This document shows positions 41,487 to 51,036 of a stretch of DNA of 64,000 nucleotides, piece after piece. The notes beneath the pieces are model-generated. The model was given only the letters and a program-made list of their open reading frames with translations. It ran no database searches and had not been told where the DNA came from. Every line of letters starts with the position of its first letter. Position 1 is the stretch's first letter. A program made the position numbers and the translations under genes. The DNA comes from JAEUMY01 sp031394355. Its GTDB lineage: Bacteria > Pseudomonadota > Gammaproteobacteria > Burkholderiales > Usitatibacteraceae. The stretch covers positions 1 to 64,000 of the forward strand of contig JANNSU010000042.1 in assembly GCA_031394355.1 (NCBI GenBank). Reading direction: 5' to 3'.

Positions 41487-43385
41487 TTAGCGCTCCTGAG
41501 TCCGCCCAGGATTGCGGGGGCGATCCGGTTGTGATGCTTCATCGCGTACACGCGGTTCCTTGGCTTGCGGCTCCTTGGCTTGTGGTTCCTTAGCTTGCGT
41601 TGGCTTTGCCGGCGCCACAGGCGCAGGGGTGGGCTGCGCCCCGGGTTGCGGCCGGACCACTGCAGATTCGGAGACACGCGGTTTCTCCGTGCGGCCAGTG
41701 CGATCCACCCGGTCCACCCGGTCGGGCCGATTGATGTCCTGCCGCTGTCCTGTTTGTGCATCCCTTCGCGAAGGTGCAGGCTGTGGAAAGCCAGCGGCTG
41801 GTTCGCCTGCAGATCGGGGCTTGGTGTACCGGGGCTGGGGTTCAGGAATTGCCGGCTGCACAATCTGAACCGGGCTGGAAGCCGGTTTTGTGACTGACTC
41901 CGGCGCGGGTCGAGAACCCATGCTGTCGGATGGCGAACCAACAGGCACCTGTGCTGGTGCCACGTTGGCCGCGGGCCGTGGGTCCGCCGGAACAGGCTTG
42001 TTCGGTCGCAGCACTTCGCCTCGCTGTGGCATCGGCATCGGCTGTGGCACGGATTGGGGTGATGGTGCCACCACGTCGAGCGGTTTGCCGCTGCTGCCGG
42101 GCTGGCGGCCCGTGTTGCGATCAGGCTCAGTGCGTCGTGGCGGCAGAATCGCGCCGTCCTGAACGGCTGGACGGTTCCAGGCCGACTCACCGCGGATGCG
42201 TGCCTGGTTGGTCGCCACCGGCGCTGCCGACTGGAATGTGGCAGGGGAAACCACCGTCACGCCGGGTTTGTGGTTCACGTATTGCCGCGGTGGCCGTGTG
42301 TGCACCGGACGATTGATGTGGATGTGGTTGATGTTGTAGACGTACGTTGGGCTGTGCGTGTACCACGGGACAAAGGCTTCGTAGGGCGCCAGCGGGAACC
42401 AGCCGATGCCGTGCCCATTGCCTGAAGCGAAGCTGACAGTCCAATCGCTGCCACCGACCCATGCGACCAGTGCGGGGGAGTAGATGGGGCGATGGCGGCG
42501 TGTTCCCGGCCACCAAGCCCAGCGCCCGCGCACTTGTACCCACCGTCCGTAATGGGTGGCAGCGAAGCCCCAGGGTGCATCGTCGATCCATGTCCAGCCC
42601 CATGGGCGGACATAGCGCCAATGACCGTATCGATACGGTGCCCAGTCCACGACCACGCGCGGCACCCACACCCGGCCATACTCGATCTCCTCTTCCCACG
42701 TGCCGTTGGCGTCGAGTTCTTCGTGACCTGTCATGAAGGGGGACACGTGAGTAGAAATGGCCGGATTCCACCGCTCATCCAGCACTTGCACCCAGTCATC
42801 GAAATTGGTCCGGGCGATGGACTCCATGCGCGCACCGCTGCGATCCATGAGGGCCATGCGACCGGCATCAACCCACGGTGTTCCAGCGCGGGAATCAATG
42901 CGTGCCCGGCCGGCGTAAACGGCCACCGAGGATTCGCCTTTGTCCATGTCGGCCTCGAAGCGATAACTGCCGCTGGAACGCAGAGTCACCGTGCCTTCAG
43001 GCGTGTGGACGCGATAGACCTCTCCCTTCTCAATCAAGCCAATGCGAATATTCGCAGTACCGCGCTGGAGGTAGATTGCGAACTCGGTGTCATTCAGCTT
43101 TTGTATGTCGACAACGGTGTCGTGGTCGAGCCGGATGGCAGTGGGACCAACCTTCCATTCGGCGCGTGACCGTCCCTCTGTCCAGATCGAGTTTTCTGAC
43201 GTAACCGGGACATTCAGGCGGGCAGGCTGCCAGCCATCTTCCTGGTCGGCATAGAATTTTACGTCTCCCTCGATGAGGGTGATGCGACCAACCCGACCCG
43301 GGGGGTCGGCCAGGGCATGGGTAGCGAACACGAAGAGCGCCGCAATTGCAACGAGTTGTTTCCACGCACGCCTTGCTGTTTCCAT
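41487..43385 (-). CDS. FecR/DUF6600-type secreted protein with a proline-rich tail
   Basis: A 632-residue exported protein. A signal peptide (MKQLV-like IAALFVFATHALA) is followed by a FecR-like domain (RVGRITLIEGDVKFY to about residue 160) and a DUF6600-like aromatic-rich region (WAPYRYGHWRYVRPWGWTWIDD). From about residue 330 it becomes proline-rich, ending with three AKEPQ repeats and an Arg-rich tail. It probably sits in the periplasm or on the outer surface. AAGGAG precedes the ATG at 43385, facing the AsmA-like gene. Confidence 0.8.
   Translation of the reverse strand: METARRAWKQLVAIAALFVFATHALADPPGRVGRITLIEGDVKFYADQEDGWQPARLNVPVTSENSIWTEGRSRAEWKVGPTAIRLDHDTVVDIQKLNDTEFAIYLQRGTANIRIGLIEKGEVYRVHTPEGTVTLRSSGSYRFEADMDKGESSVAVYAGRARIDSRAGTPWVDAGRMALMDRSGARMESIARTNFDDWVQVLDERWNPAISTHVSPFMTGHEELDANGTWEEEIEYGRVWVPRVVVDWAPYRYGHWRYVRPWGWTWIDDAPWGFAATHYGRWVQVRGRWAWWPGTRRHRPIYSPALVAWVGGSDWTVSFASGNGHGIGWFPLAPYEAFVPWYTHSPTYVYNINHIHINRPVHTRPPRQYVNHKPGVTVVSPATFQSAAPVATNQARIRGESAWNRPAVQDGAILPPRRTEPDRNTGRQPGSSGKPLDVVAPSPQSVPQPMPMPQRGEVLRPNKPVPADPRPAANVAPAQVPVGSPSDSMGSRPAPESVTKPASSPVQIVQPAIPEPQPRYTKPRSAGEPAAGFPQPAPSRRDAQTGQRQDINRPDRVDRVDRTGRTEKPRVSESAVVRPQPGAQPTPAPVAPAKPTQAKEPQAKEPQAKEPRVRDEASQPDRPRNPGRTQER
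43044..43055. repeat. GCGAATATTCGC palindrome, copy 19
   Basis: Exact copy with T/A flanks in the FecR-like gene, read as ANIR inside the FecR domain. Confidence 0.9.
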
Positions 43386-43620
43386 GGTTGTTTCTCCTTG
43401 CACCTACAACGGACCAGGGACCCATACCGTTTACCGGCTGAAGGCAGTTTACGGGCTTTCCGGAACAGCGCTTGACATGCGGACGATCGGACGTGGAACG
43501 GAAGGGAGTTTCATGCGATGATCTTCCGGTGTTGTGGTCGGAACGCTGCCATGTGCCGTGCCGCCCGCTAAATGGGTGCGTGATACTCGTGATCGTCGTG
43601 AAATCGGAGTGAGGCATTGG

Positions 43621-46590
43621 ATGGATCTAAAAACAATACATAGCAAAACCGGCAAAGGTGTGACCCAGATCACGCAACGGACAGCGCCTCTTTCCAAGGA
43701 CCTGATGAAGGTCCTCAAGCTCGTGGATGGCAAGGCAACGCTGGAACAGACCGCCAAGTCTGCGGATCTGCCGATTCCGACTACGGAGAAGGTACTCCAG
43801 CAACTGGTCAAAGAGGGCTTCATCCGGGTCTTCGAAACTACTCGTGAGGACTCGGGTTTCAGTTCGGAGTTTGGAGGAGCCGAAGCTTCAGACGACGACT
43901 TTGACTTCACCAAGCCGGCCAAGCCATCCGCGTCCCGGCCGGCGGGTGCAACGTCCTCTCCATCAGCAGCCCGTGATGATGCCGCCGCACTGACTGCTGC
44001 CCGCGAAAAGGCGCAGACCGAGGCCCGGGCACGGGCGGAACGCGAAGCACAGATTCGTGCACGTCTCGAAGTGGACGCCCGGACCAAAGCCGAGGCGGAG
44101 CGGCGCGCAATTGAGGAGGCCAAGCGGATGCAGGAGGCTGCCGAGCGCGCCAAGCTCGAGCTGGAAGCGCGCATGGCCGAAGAGGCTGCGCGCAAGAAAG
44201 CCGCTGCGGAGTCCCAGGAAAAGTTGAGCGTGGAGCAAGAGGCTAAAGAGGCTGAAACCAGCCGGGCATTGGCGGCAGCACGTGCCAAGGCCGAAACCGA
44301 GGCCAAGGCACTGGGTGAGGCGCGAACCAGGGCTGAAGCCGAAGCCAAGGCGCTGGCGGCTGCCCGCGCACAGGCAGAGTTGGCGGCAAGGCGGCAGGCA
44401 GAGGAGGCAGCCATTGCCCAGCGAGATCTGCGGGCGCAACTGAAGGAAGAAATTGAAGCCCGAATCCGGTTGGAGATGGAGTCAAAACTTCGGGTCGAGA
44501 TCGAAGAGGGCGCCCGGGAAGAGCTCGAGCAGGCCGTGATGGCAGACGCACGCGAGGAAGCGCGTGCCGAATTGGAACGAAGGCTCGTCGAGGAAGCGGA
44601 AATGTTGCAACGCGTGGAGGCCGAGGCCAAGCGCAAGGCAGAGGAAGAGGTGAAGCGCATGCTTGCCGAGCAGGAAGTCCGGCTGCGTGCAGAAATGGAA
44701 CAACGCATCAAGGCGGAAACCGAACGTTTCCAGCGCGCAGCGCTTGAGGCGCGTGCCCGCGCAGAGCGTGAGGCCATCGAACGGCAGGAGCTTGAAGACC
44801 GGCTGCGCAAAGAAGGCGAGGCGCGCAGAAGGGCTGAAGAAGAGGCGCAGACGCAAAAAGAGGCAGATGCACGAAATCGCGTTCGGCTGGAAGCTCGAGC
44901 CAGGGAAGAAGCGGAACAGCGCACAAAGCTTGAAACAGAGATGCAAGTGCGGCTGGAGGCAGAGCAGCGCGCCAAATTCGAGGCGGAAGCACGGATCAAG
45001 ATAGAGGCAGAAGAACATGCCCGAATCCAAGCTGAGGCCAATGTTCGCTTTGAGGCAGAGCGACGTGCGCGTGAGGAGGCCGAGAAAAAGGCCCACATGG
45101 AGTCCCAGGCCCGAGAGATCGCCATGAAGGCCGCTGTGGAACAGGCGGAGGAGAAGACTCGCCTCGCAGCAGAGGTGGAAGGTCGTGTGGAGATCGAGCG
45201 CAAGGCACGCGAAAAGGCGGAAGCGAAGTCGCGGGCGCGTGAGGAAGAGGAAGAGCGGGATCGTCAGCATCAGGTTGACCATCTGAAGCTGCTCCAGGCC
45301 CAGGCGGACGAGCGGGCGCGCAAGGAGCAGGAGGCGCTGGAATCCGGTGGTGCATCACGGCATCAGCGGGTCCGGCTCAAGGGTTCGACGCCGTGGGGAA
45401 CCTATATTGGCGTCGCGCTGGTGGTGATTTCCGGTGCATTTATCGGACTCATCCACGTGATTCCATTGGGATCGGTGCAGGCCAAGATTCAGCGAGGTCT
45501 GTCCGCATGGCTGCATGATGATGTGTCGATTTCCGGTGTGCACTTCGCGCTGTTTCCTTCACCCCGACTCAAGCTGGACACGGTGACAATCGGCAAGGCA
45601 CGCGACGCCACGGCAGGGAGGGGAATTATCCAGATTCCCATCGGTGCCCTGTTTGACGACAACGTTCGCATTGACACACTGGAGTTGCAGCAGGTGAACA
45701 TCAGCGAGGACGCCGCAGGGCGTATCGGGCTGTGGGGGAAAAACGAGGATCGTCCGGCAAACGTGAGCGTGAATCGTGTGGTGCTGCGTGGTGTGAAAAT
45801 CGAAAGCAAGCAATTCGCACTGAACGAGTTCAACGCCAACCTGCGTTTTGAAAGCGGAGCACTCAAGTCTGCGAGCCTGCAGGCGACAGACAACAAGTGG
45901 AGTCTTGACGCGAAGCCGGAAGGGGATGCATGGTCGGTGGATCTTGCGGTCCGCGGGTTGCCGCTTCCCGTCGGCGCGCCCATACCCATTGACGACGTGA
46001 AAGCCAAAGGCTCGATTCAAGGCAGCCAGTTGGTTTTTCCGGAGGTTTCAGGCACGGCATACTTCGGCAGTTTTACGGGCAGCCTCAAGGCGGACTGGTC
46101 GAACGGAATCAGCGTCAACAGCGAGATCGCGGTCAAGGAGGTCAACCTGACGCCGCTGTTTGAAACTTTCACCAAGGATGTGACCGTAACCGGGCGAATG
46201 GAGGGTGCGTTCTCGGTCAATGCGTCAGCGCCCACGCTGGGTGCGCTCATGAAGGCACCCGTCATCGCCGGGAGCTACACGGTCAAAGAGGGGTCTATCA
46301 GCAACGTTGATCTCGTGCAGGCCATGCGCACGGAAGGTGGCGGCCGAGGCGGTGCCACGAAATTTGCTGAACTTGCAGGCGGCTTGTCGGTGGCCAATGG
46401 TGAGCTGCGCTACAACAAGTTGAAGCTGCAGGGTGGTGTGATTCTGGCCAATGGCGAGGTGGTGGTTGGTGCCAATGATCAGCTTGGCGGCCGCATTGGC
46501 GTGGAGCTTCGGTCCAGCGTGGCACAGGATCGGGGCAGCTTTGCCATTACGGGCTCGGTCCAGAAGCCCACGCTGAGACGCGGCGGCTGA
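43621..46590 (+). CDS. Giant coiled-coil protein with a C-terminal AsmA-like domain
   Basis: A 989-residue protein. Residues 15-75 form a winged-helix-like unit (DLMKVLKLVDGKATLEQTAKSADLP). Residues 110-590 are an almost unbroken Ala/Glu/Lys/Arg coiled coil of heptads. A membrane segment (TYIGVALVVISGAFIGLIHVI, about 594-614) is followed by a periplasmic AsmA-like beta domain to the C-terminus (RLKLDTVTIGKARD, LRYNKLKLQGGVILANG). AsmA relatives move lipids between membranes. A long cytoplasmic rod joined to such a domain is unusual. The ATG at 43621 follows GGAGTGAGG. It is divergent from the FecR-like gene. Confidence 0.75.
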   Translation: MDLKTIHSKTGKGVTQITQRTAPLSKDLMKVLKLVDGKATLEQTAKSADLPIPTTEKVLQQLVKEGFIRVFETTREDSGFSSEFGGAEASDDDFDFTKPAKPSASRPAGATSSPSAARDDAAALTAAREKAQTEARARAEREAQIRARLEVDARTKAEAERRAIEEAKRMQEAAERAKLELEARMAEEAARKKAAAESQEKLSVEQEAKEAETSRALAAARAKAETEAKALGEARTRAEAEAKALAAARAQAELAARRQAEEAAIAQRDLRAQLKEEIEARIRLEMESKLRVEIEEGAREELEQAVMADAREEARAELERRLVEEAEMLQRVEAEAKRKAEEEVKRMLAEQEVRLRAEMEQRIKAETERFQRAALEARARAEREAIERQELEDRLRKEGEARRRAEEEAQTQKEADARNRVRLEARAREEAEQRTKLETEMQVRLEAEQRAKFEAEARIKIEAEEHARIQAEANVRFEAERRAREEAEKKAHMESQAREIAMKAAVEQAEEKTRLAAEVEGRVEIERKAREKAEAKSRAREEEEERDRQHQVDHLKLLQAQADERARKEQEALESGGASRHQRVRLKGSTPWGTYIGVALVVISGAFIGLIHVIPLGSVQAKIQRGLSAWLHDDVSISGVHFALFPSPRLKLDTVTIGKARDATAGRGIIQIPIGALFDDNVRIDTLELQQVNISEDAAGRIGLWGKNEDRPANVSVNRVVLRGVKIESKQFALNEFNANLRFESGALKSASLQATDNKWSLDAKPEGDAWSVDLAVRGLPLPVGAPIPIDDVKAKGSIQGSQLVFPEVSGTAYFGSFTGSLKADWSNGISVNSEIAVKEVNLTPLFETFTKDVTVTGRMEGAFSVNASAPTLGALMKAPVIAGSYTVKEGSISNVDLVQAMRTEGGGRGGATKFAELAGGLSVANGELRYNKLKLQGGVILANGEVVVGANDQLGGRIGVELRSSVAQDRGSFAITGSVQKPTLRRGG

Positions 46591-46612
46591 CGATTGCTCC
46601 TTCAATGCCGTC

Positions 46613-46644
46613 ACGGGACGCCAGACGGTGTCCCGTTTTGTTTT
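46613..46644 (+). terminator. Intrinsic terminator after the AsmA-like gene
   Basis: ACGGGACGCC (46613-46622), loop AGAC, GGTGTCCCGT (46627-46636) with one G-T pair, then TTTGTTTT. Confidence 0.85.
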
Positions 46645-46676
46645 CTGTGTCCGCCGTAGCCTGAATGACGAGCTGA

Positions 46677-48434
46677 ATGAATGCTCCTGTTGAGAAGCGC
46701 AATCTGAAGTCGCTGTTGCCACTGTTCGCCATGTTGTTGCCTTACCGGGGCAGGATCGCGGTCGCACTGGCCGCACTACTGCTTTCTGCTGGCCTGGTGC
46801 TCGCGATAGGAAGTGGCCTCCGGATCATCATCGACGCGGGATTCGTGAAGCGCAACCCGGAGATGCTGGATTTCTCCGCGCTGGCAATGGTGGCGCTTGT
46901 CGCGGTACTGGGAGCCGTGACGTTTGTTCGCGTGTTCAACGTCTACTGGGTTGGCGTGCGATTCACTTCAGATTTGCGCCAACGGCTGTTCAACCACATG
47001 ATGGGTCTGTCACCTGCTTACTTCGAGGTTACGCGTACTGGCGAGTCCATTTCGCGGCTCACCAATGATGTGACCATTGTCGAGACCGTCATGGGGGGCT
47101 CGATGTTTTATGCCGCGCGCATGTTCGTCACCATGTGCGGGTGCGCGGTCATGCTCCTGTTCACCAGTCTGAAATTGTCGCTGCTGGCGTTGGCGTGTCT
47201 GCCATTTGTGATCCTGCCGATGATCATGCTTGGTGGCCGGGTGCGCACATTGTCCCGTGCCATGCAAGACCGGGTTGCGGATGTGAGTTCGCATATTGAC
47301 GAGAGCATCCATGAGGTACGCACCGTGCAGGCGTACGGGCATGAGGAGCAGGACCGGTCCGAGTTTCGCCGTCTTGCCGAAGCCGTGGCAGCTACTGGCA
47401 TTGAGAAGAATCGGGCCTTGGCGCTTCTGATTTCGTCCATTACGGTACTGGCAAGCGGCGCAATCGGCATTCTTTTCTGGGTTGGCGGTCATGACGTACT
47501 GGCGGGCCGCCTGACGGCCGGAGAGCTATCTGCATTCGTCTTTTATGCCGTGATCGTGGCCAATGCGGTATTTGTCGTGGCAGAGGTCTATGGCGATCTT
47601 CAGCGGGCGGCGGGCGCATCGGAGCGCCTGCTCGAGCTCTTGGCCACTTCGTCCAGCATTGTGGACCCGCCGCATCCGAAGCCACTCCCTGCACCGCGTG
47701 GGGAGATCGAATTTGATGAGGTGCGGTTTCACTATCCAACGCGCCCCGATACTGCAGCGCTATGCGAATATTCGCTGAAGATCGCGCCAGGGGAAGTCGT
47801 TGCTCTCGTGGGGCCGTCCGGGGCAGGCAAGAGCACGGTATTCCAGATGTTGCTTCGCTTCTACGATGCCGCCAGCGGCTCGATACGAATTGATGGTGTG
47901 GACCTGCGCGAAACTGCAGTAGCCGAGGCGAGGCGCAGAATTGCCCTGGTGTCCCAGGATCCGGTGATCTTCGGCATCTCTGTCCGTGAGAATGTCCGCT
48001 ATGGCACGCCCGACGCCAGTGACGAGGCAATCCGCGAAGCCTGCGGGCATGCCTTTGCGCTGGAATTCATCGAACAGCTTCCGGGCGGACTCGATGCCAA
48101 TCTGGGTGAACGGGGCATTCGCCTTTCCGGAGGCCAGAAGCAACGAATTGCCATTGCGCGCGCCTTTCTCGCCGATCGCGCCATCCTCCTTCTCGATGAG
48201 GCTACCAGCGCCTTGGATGCGGAGAGCGAGAAAATGGTCCAGCTTGCCATGGCCGAGCTCATGCGCGACCGCACCACACTCATCATCGCGCATCGCTTGG
48301 CGACGGTGAAGTCGGCTGACCGCATTGTCGTGATGGATCATGGTCGGATCGTCGCCACAGGTACGCATGATGAGCTGGTCGCGGAAGGCGGTTTGTATGC
48401 ACGACTGGCTGCCCTGCAGTTCGGGGCACAATGA
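46677..48434 (+). CDS. ABC exporter half-transporter (MsbA-like)
   Basis: A 585-residue fused permease/ATPase. Six membrane segments lie in residues 15-310, followed by an ATP-binding cassette with Walker A (GPSGAGKST, about 378-386), the signature LSGGQKQR, Walker B (ILLLDEATSALD) and the switch His (IAHRLAT). Such proteins work as homodimers exporting lipids, peptides or drugs; the cargo is not evident. It follows the AsmA-like gene after its terminator. Confidence 0.92.
   Translation: MNAPVEKRNLKSLLPLFAMLLPYRGRIAVALAALLLSAGLVLAIGSGLRIIIDAGFVKRNPEMLDFSALAMVALVAVLGAVTFVRVFNVYWVGVRFTSDLRQRLFNHMMGLSPAYFEVTRTGESISRLTNDVTIVETVMGGSMFYAARMFVTMCGCAVMLLFTSLKLSLLALACLPFVILPMIMLGGRVRTLSRAMQDRVADVSSHIDESIHEVRTVQAYGHEEQDRSEFRRLAEAVAATGIEKNRALALLISSITVLASGAIGILFWVGGHDVLAGRLTAGELSAFVFYAVIVANAVFVVAEVYGDLQRAAGASERLLELLATSSSIVDPPHPKPLPAPRGEIEFDEVRFHYPTRPDTAALCEYSLKIAPGEVVALVGPSGAGKSTVFQMLLRFYDAASGSIRIDGVDLRETAVAEARRRIALVSQDPVIFGISVRENVRYGTPDASDEAIREACGHAFALEFIEQLPGGLDANLGERGIRLSGGQKQRIAIARAFLADRAILLLDEATSALDAESEKMVQLAMAELMRDRTTLIIAHRLATVKSADRIVVMDHGRIVATGTHDELVAEGGLYARLAALQFGAQ
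47764..47775. repeat. GCGAATATTCGC palindrome, copy 20
   Basis: Exact copy in the ABC transporter gene, read as EYS just before the Walker A strand. Confidence 0.9.
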
Positions 48435-48501
48435 ACCCATCAGCTCTGGGGGCATCAGAAGGGGCGGTACCTCAGCCGGGTACCATGAGCCGATTCGTTG
48501 C

Positions 48502-49311
48502 ATGGACCTGATTCCGATGACTGTTGCTGTGGATACCGCTTCCCTTCCGCGCGTCACCACTGAAGAAGTGATTTGGTGGCACGAGTGGATGCCAGGATTG
48601 TTTTCATTTCGAACTACCCGGCCAGAAGGCTACGACTTCGTGCCGGGCCAGTTTGCTCGACTGGGCGTTGCTGATGATGCGGGCGAGATGATCTGGCGTG
48701 CTTTCTCGGTGGCGTCCGCACCGTCCCGTGATTACCTTGAATTTTATGCTGTGGTGGTGGAGCACGGCGTGTTCACGCCGCTGATCGAGCATCGCAGGCT
48801 GGGGGCGAGGGTGCAGGTCGAGAAGCCGGCGCAGGGTTTCCTCACCGCAGACAGGTTGTGGCGGGGAGACGGCAAGTACGACTTGTGGATGCTCGCCACC
48901 GGCACCGGACTTGGCCCATTCATTTCCATGCTCGAGGACGAAGCGGTGTGGGGGCATTTCGAGCGTCTGGTGATTGTGCACAGCGTGCGCCATGTAGGAG
49001 AGTTGGGCTACGGGGATCGCCTCCGCACGATGGCCGCCTCATCCGCTTCGACAGCTTGCGCTTTGCACTATGTCCCCACTGTCACACGGGAACCGGGAAG
49101 TTCGCTTACTCAAGGGCGGATAACCGAGTTGCTGAAGTCGGGCGGGCTGGAAAGCTCGGCAGGCGTGAACATGGATATCGCACGCTCCCGCTTCATGCTG
49201 TGTGGCAATCCGGCGATGGTGGAAGAAACCCGTGCGCTGCTGAAGGCGCGTGGCTTCACCAATGACCGGAAGCTCACTCCGGGCCACATTGCCGTGGAGA
49301 ACTACTGGTAA
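48502..49311 (+). CDS. Ferredoxin-NADP reductase-like flavoprotein
   Basis: A 269-residue FAD-dependent oxidoreductase of the Fpr type. The FAD-binding RAFSVASAPS and the NADP-binding LATGTGLGPFISML are evident, and the protein ends AVENYW, a C-terminal signature of bacterial FNRs. It moves electrons between NADPH and ferredoxin or flavodoxin. The start may be ATG 48502 or 48517. It lies 67 bases after the ABC transporter gene. Confidence 0.85.
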   Translation: MDLIPMTVAVDTASLPRVTTEEVIWWHEWMPGLFSFRTTRPEGYDFVPGQFARLGVADDAGEMIWRAFSVASAPSRDYLEFYAVVVEHGVFTPLIEHRRLGARVQVEKPAQGFLTADRLWRGDGKYDLWMLATGTGLGPFISMLEDEAVWGHFERLVIVHSVRHVGELGYGDRLRTMAASSASTACALHYVPTVTREPGSSLTQGRITELLKSGGLESSAGVNMDIARSRFMLCGNPAMVEETRALLKARGFTNDRKLTPGHIAVENYW

Positions 49312-49333
49312 CTGGCAGCTGTATCGGTCGCGA

Positions 49334-50761
49334 TCAGGCTTTGCCGGACATGGCGGGTTCACCGCCTGCGCCCAGGGCGCGATACAAATCTGCGATGGCT
49401 GAACGCAGTGCGCGTTCGGCTTCAATGCGGTTGTGTTCCGCGGCGATGAGCCCGCGCTCGTTGTCAATCAGGTCAAGTTGGCTGGCCACGCCATGTTCGA
49501 ATCGCAGTTTCGCCAGCGCATAGGCATCCTTGAGCGAGTCGACGCGGCGGGTTTCAGCCTGGAACACGTCACGTGCTGCAGCCTGTGCTGATACGGCATC
49601 CTGCACTTCACGGAATGCATTGATGACAGCAGCTCTGTATTGCTCCACTGCAATCCGCTGTCGGGCCTCTGCGATGTCCTCCTGACGCATCAGCCGGCCG
49701 GAGCCCCACAGGGCCTGGGTGAGGTTGCCCACAAAGCTCCAGGTACGTGCGGGTCCGCTGAAGAGGTCGGAGAGTTGCGAGCTTTCACTGCCAATCGCAC
49801 CCGTCAGGCTGATCGAAGGGAAATAGGCCGCGCGTGCCACGCCGATCCTCGCGTTGGCGGCGACGAGAATCTGCTCGGCTTCGCGAAGGTCCGGACGTGC
49901 AAGCAGCAACTCGGAGGGTAGTCCGGCAGGAGCCGCGAGGCCGAGCGCGGCTGCACTGATGCGATCACTTTCCCTGCGAATATTCGCATTGACGATGTCG
50001 CTCGGTGACCGTCCGAGCAACGCTGCAAGCGCTCGTTCCTGCGCTGCGCGGTCCCGAACCAGTGGTTGCAGCTGGGCTGTCAATGCATCCACCTCTGCGC
50101 TGCGCTGCTGCAGGTCAAAACGAGAAAACATGCCTGCTTCGAATTGCTTTGTAAGCAGTCCCAAGGCTTCGCGTCCACGATTGAGTGTGAGCTGGGTAGC
50201 TGCGACCCGGGCATCGAGTGCAAGCAAGTTGTAGTGCCCCTGCACGACCTGTGAAGTTAGCGACAAGCGAATGGTGTCTCGCGCAGACTGGGTTGCAAGC
50301 AGCTCGGCGCGTGCGGCTTCATTGGATCGGCGGAACTTGCCCCAGAAATCGAGTTCGTAGGAGAAGTTGAGCGCGGCGCGATGGCTGGTCATCGTAAGCG
50401 GCAGGCCTTGCTGGAACTGTCCACTCTTCTCCGAGATACGGTTGCGCCCGCGACCGCCATCGGAATAGAGGGTCGGGCCGAGGTCAGTCCTCGCCAGCCC
50501 GAGCTGCGCCTCGGACTCCGTGATTCGGGCTGCAGCAATCGCCAGATTGGCATTGCGGTTCAGCGCTTCCTCGACCAATTTGTCGAGCGCAGGGTCCGCA
50601 TAGATGCGCCACCACCGTGCATCATTCTTGGCAGACGTCGCGCCTGCGGGCGCTTCGGGCCAGGCTGGCGGGAGATCCGCTGCAGGTCGCTGATAGTCAG
50701 GCCCGATGGCACAGCCAGTGAGCACGAATGTGGTGAAGAGGGCAACCAGAGAGATTTTCAT
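49334..50761 (-). CDS. NodT/OprM-type outer-membrane efflux lipoprotein
   Basis: A 475-residue TolC-like outer-membrane factor. The lipobox LTGCAIGPDYQRP (C17 after cleavage) is typical, as are NANLAIAAARITESEAQLG, DLFSGPARTWSFVGNLTQALW and the C-terminal SQLDLIDNERGL. It forms the exit duct of a tripartite pump. No membrane-fusion protein or RND/MFS pump is near, so its partners are encoded elsewhere. One palindrome is read as ANIR. Confidence 0.9.
   Translation of the reverse strand: MKISLVALFTTFVLTGCAIGPDYQRPAADLPPAWPEAPAGATSAKNDARWWRIYADPALDKLVEEALNRNANLAIAAARITESEAQLGLARTDLGPTLYSDGGRGRNRISEKSGQFQQGLPLTMTSHRAALNFSYELDFWGKFRRSNEAARAELLATQSARDTIRLSLTSQVVQGHYNLLALDARVAATQLTLNRGREALGLLTKQFEAGMFSRFDLQQRSAEVDALTAQLQPLVRDRAAQERALAALLGRSPSDIVNANIRRESDRISAAALGLAAPAGLPSELLLARPDLREAEQILVAANARIGVARAAYFPSISLTGAIGSESSQLSDLFSGPARTWSFVGNLTQALWGSGRLMRQEDIAEARQRIAVEQYRAAVINAFREVQDAVSAQAAARDVFQAETRRVDSLKDAYALAKLRFEHGVASQLDLIDNERGLIAAEHNRIEAERALRSAIADLYRALGAGGEPAMSGKA
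49976..49987. repeat. GCGAATATTCGC palindrome, copy 21
   Basis: Exact copy with T/A flanks in the efflux lipoprotein gene, read as ANIR on the minus strand. Confidence 0.9.
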
Positions 50762-51036
50762 GGGGAGGCAAAAAAAGGGGATTGGGTTGGGTAGATCAGC
50801 AATGTCTCAAAAGTGTTCGCTAGCCAGACCTGATACGACTCGACGCGAATGGCGCTGCATAGCCCTCACCAGCATTACTCGAAGTCGATCCGGCAAACAG
50901 CGTCTCAAGAAATATTGCAGGAAAAATCCTGACTGAGCAGACTTCCCGGATGAGGGTGCTGACGCAGTGGTGTCCGCCAAAGTGAAATCCCCAATCGCCA
51001 GCGCCCTTGACGGCTGACTTATTTGACGGAGCATTC

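Noticed and set aside
43449..45203. 584-codon Ser/Arg/Ala-rich open frame opposite the coiled-coil gene
   Set aside because: It is the mirror of the Ala/Glu/Lys heptads and has only low-complexity sequence.
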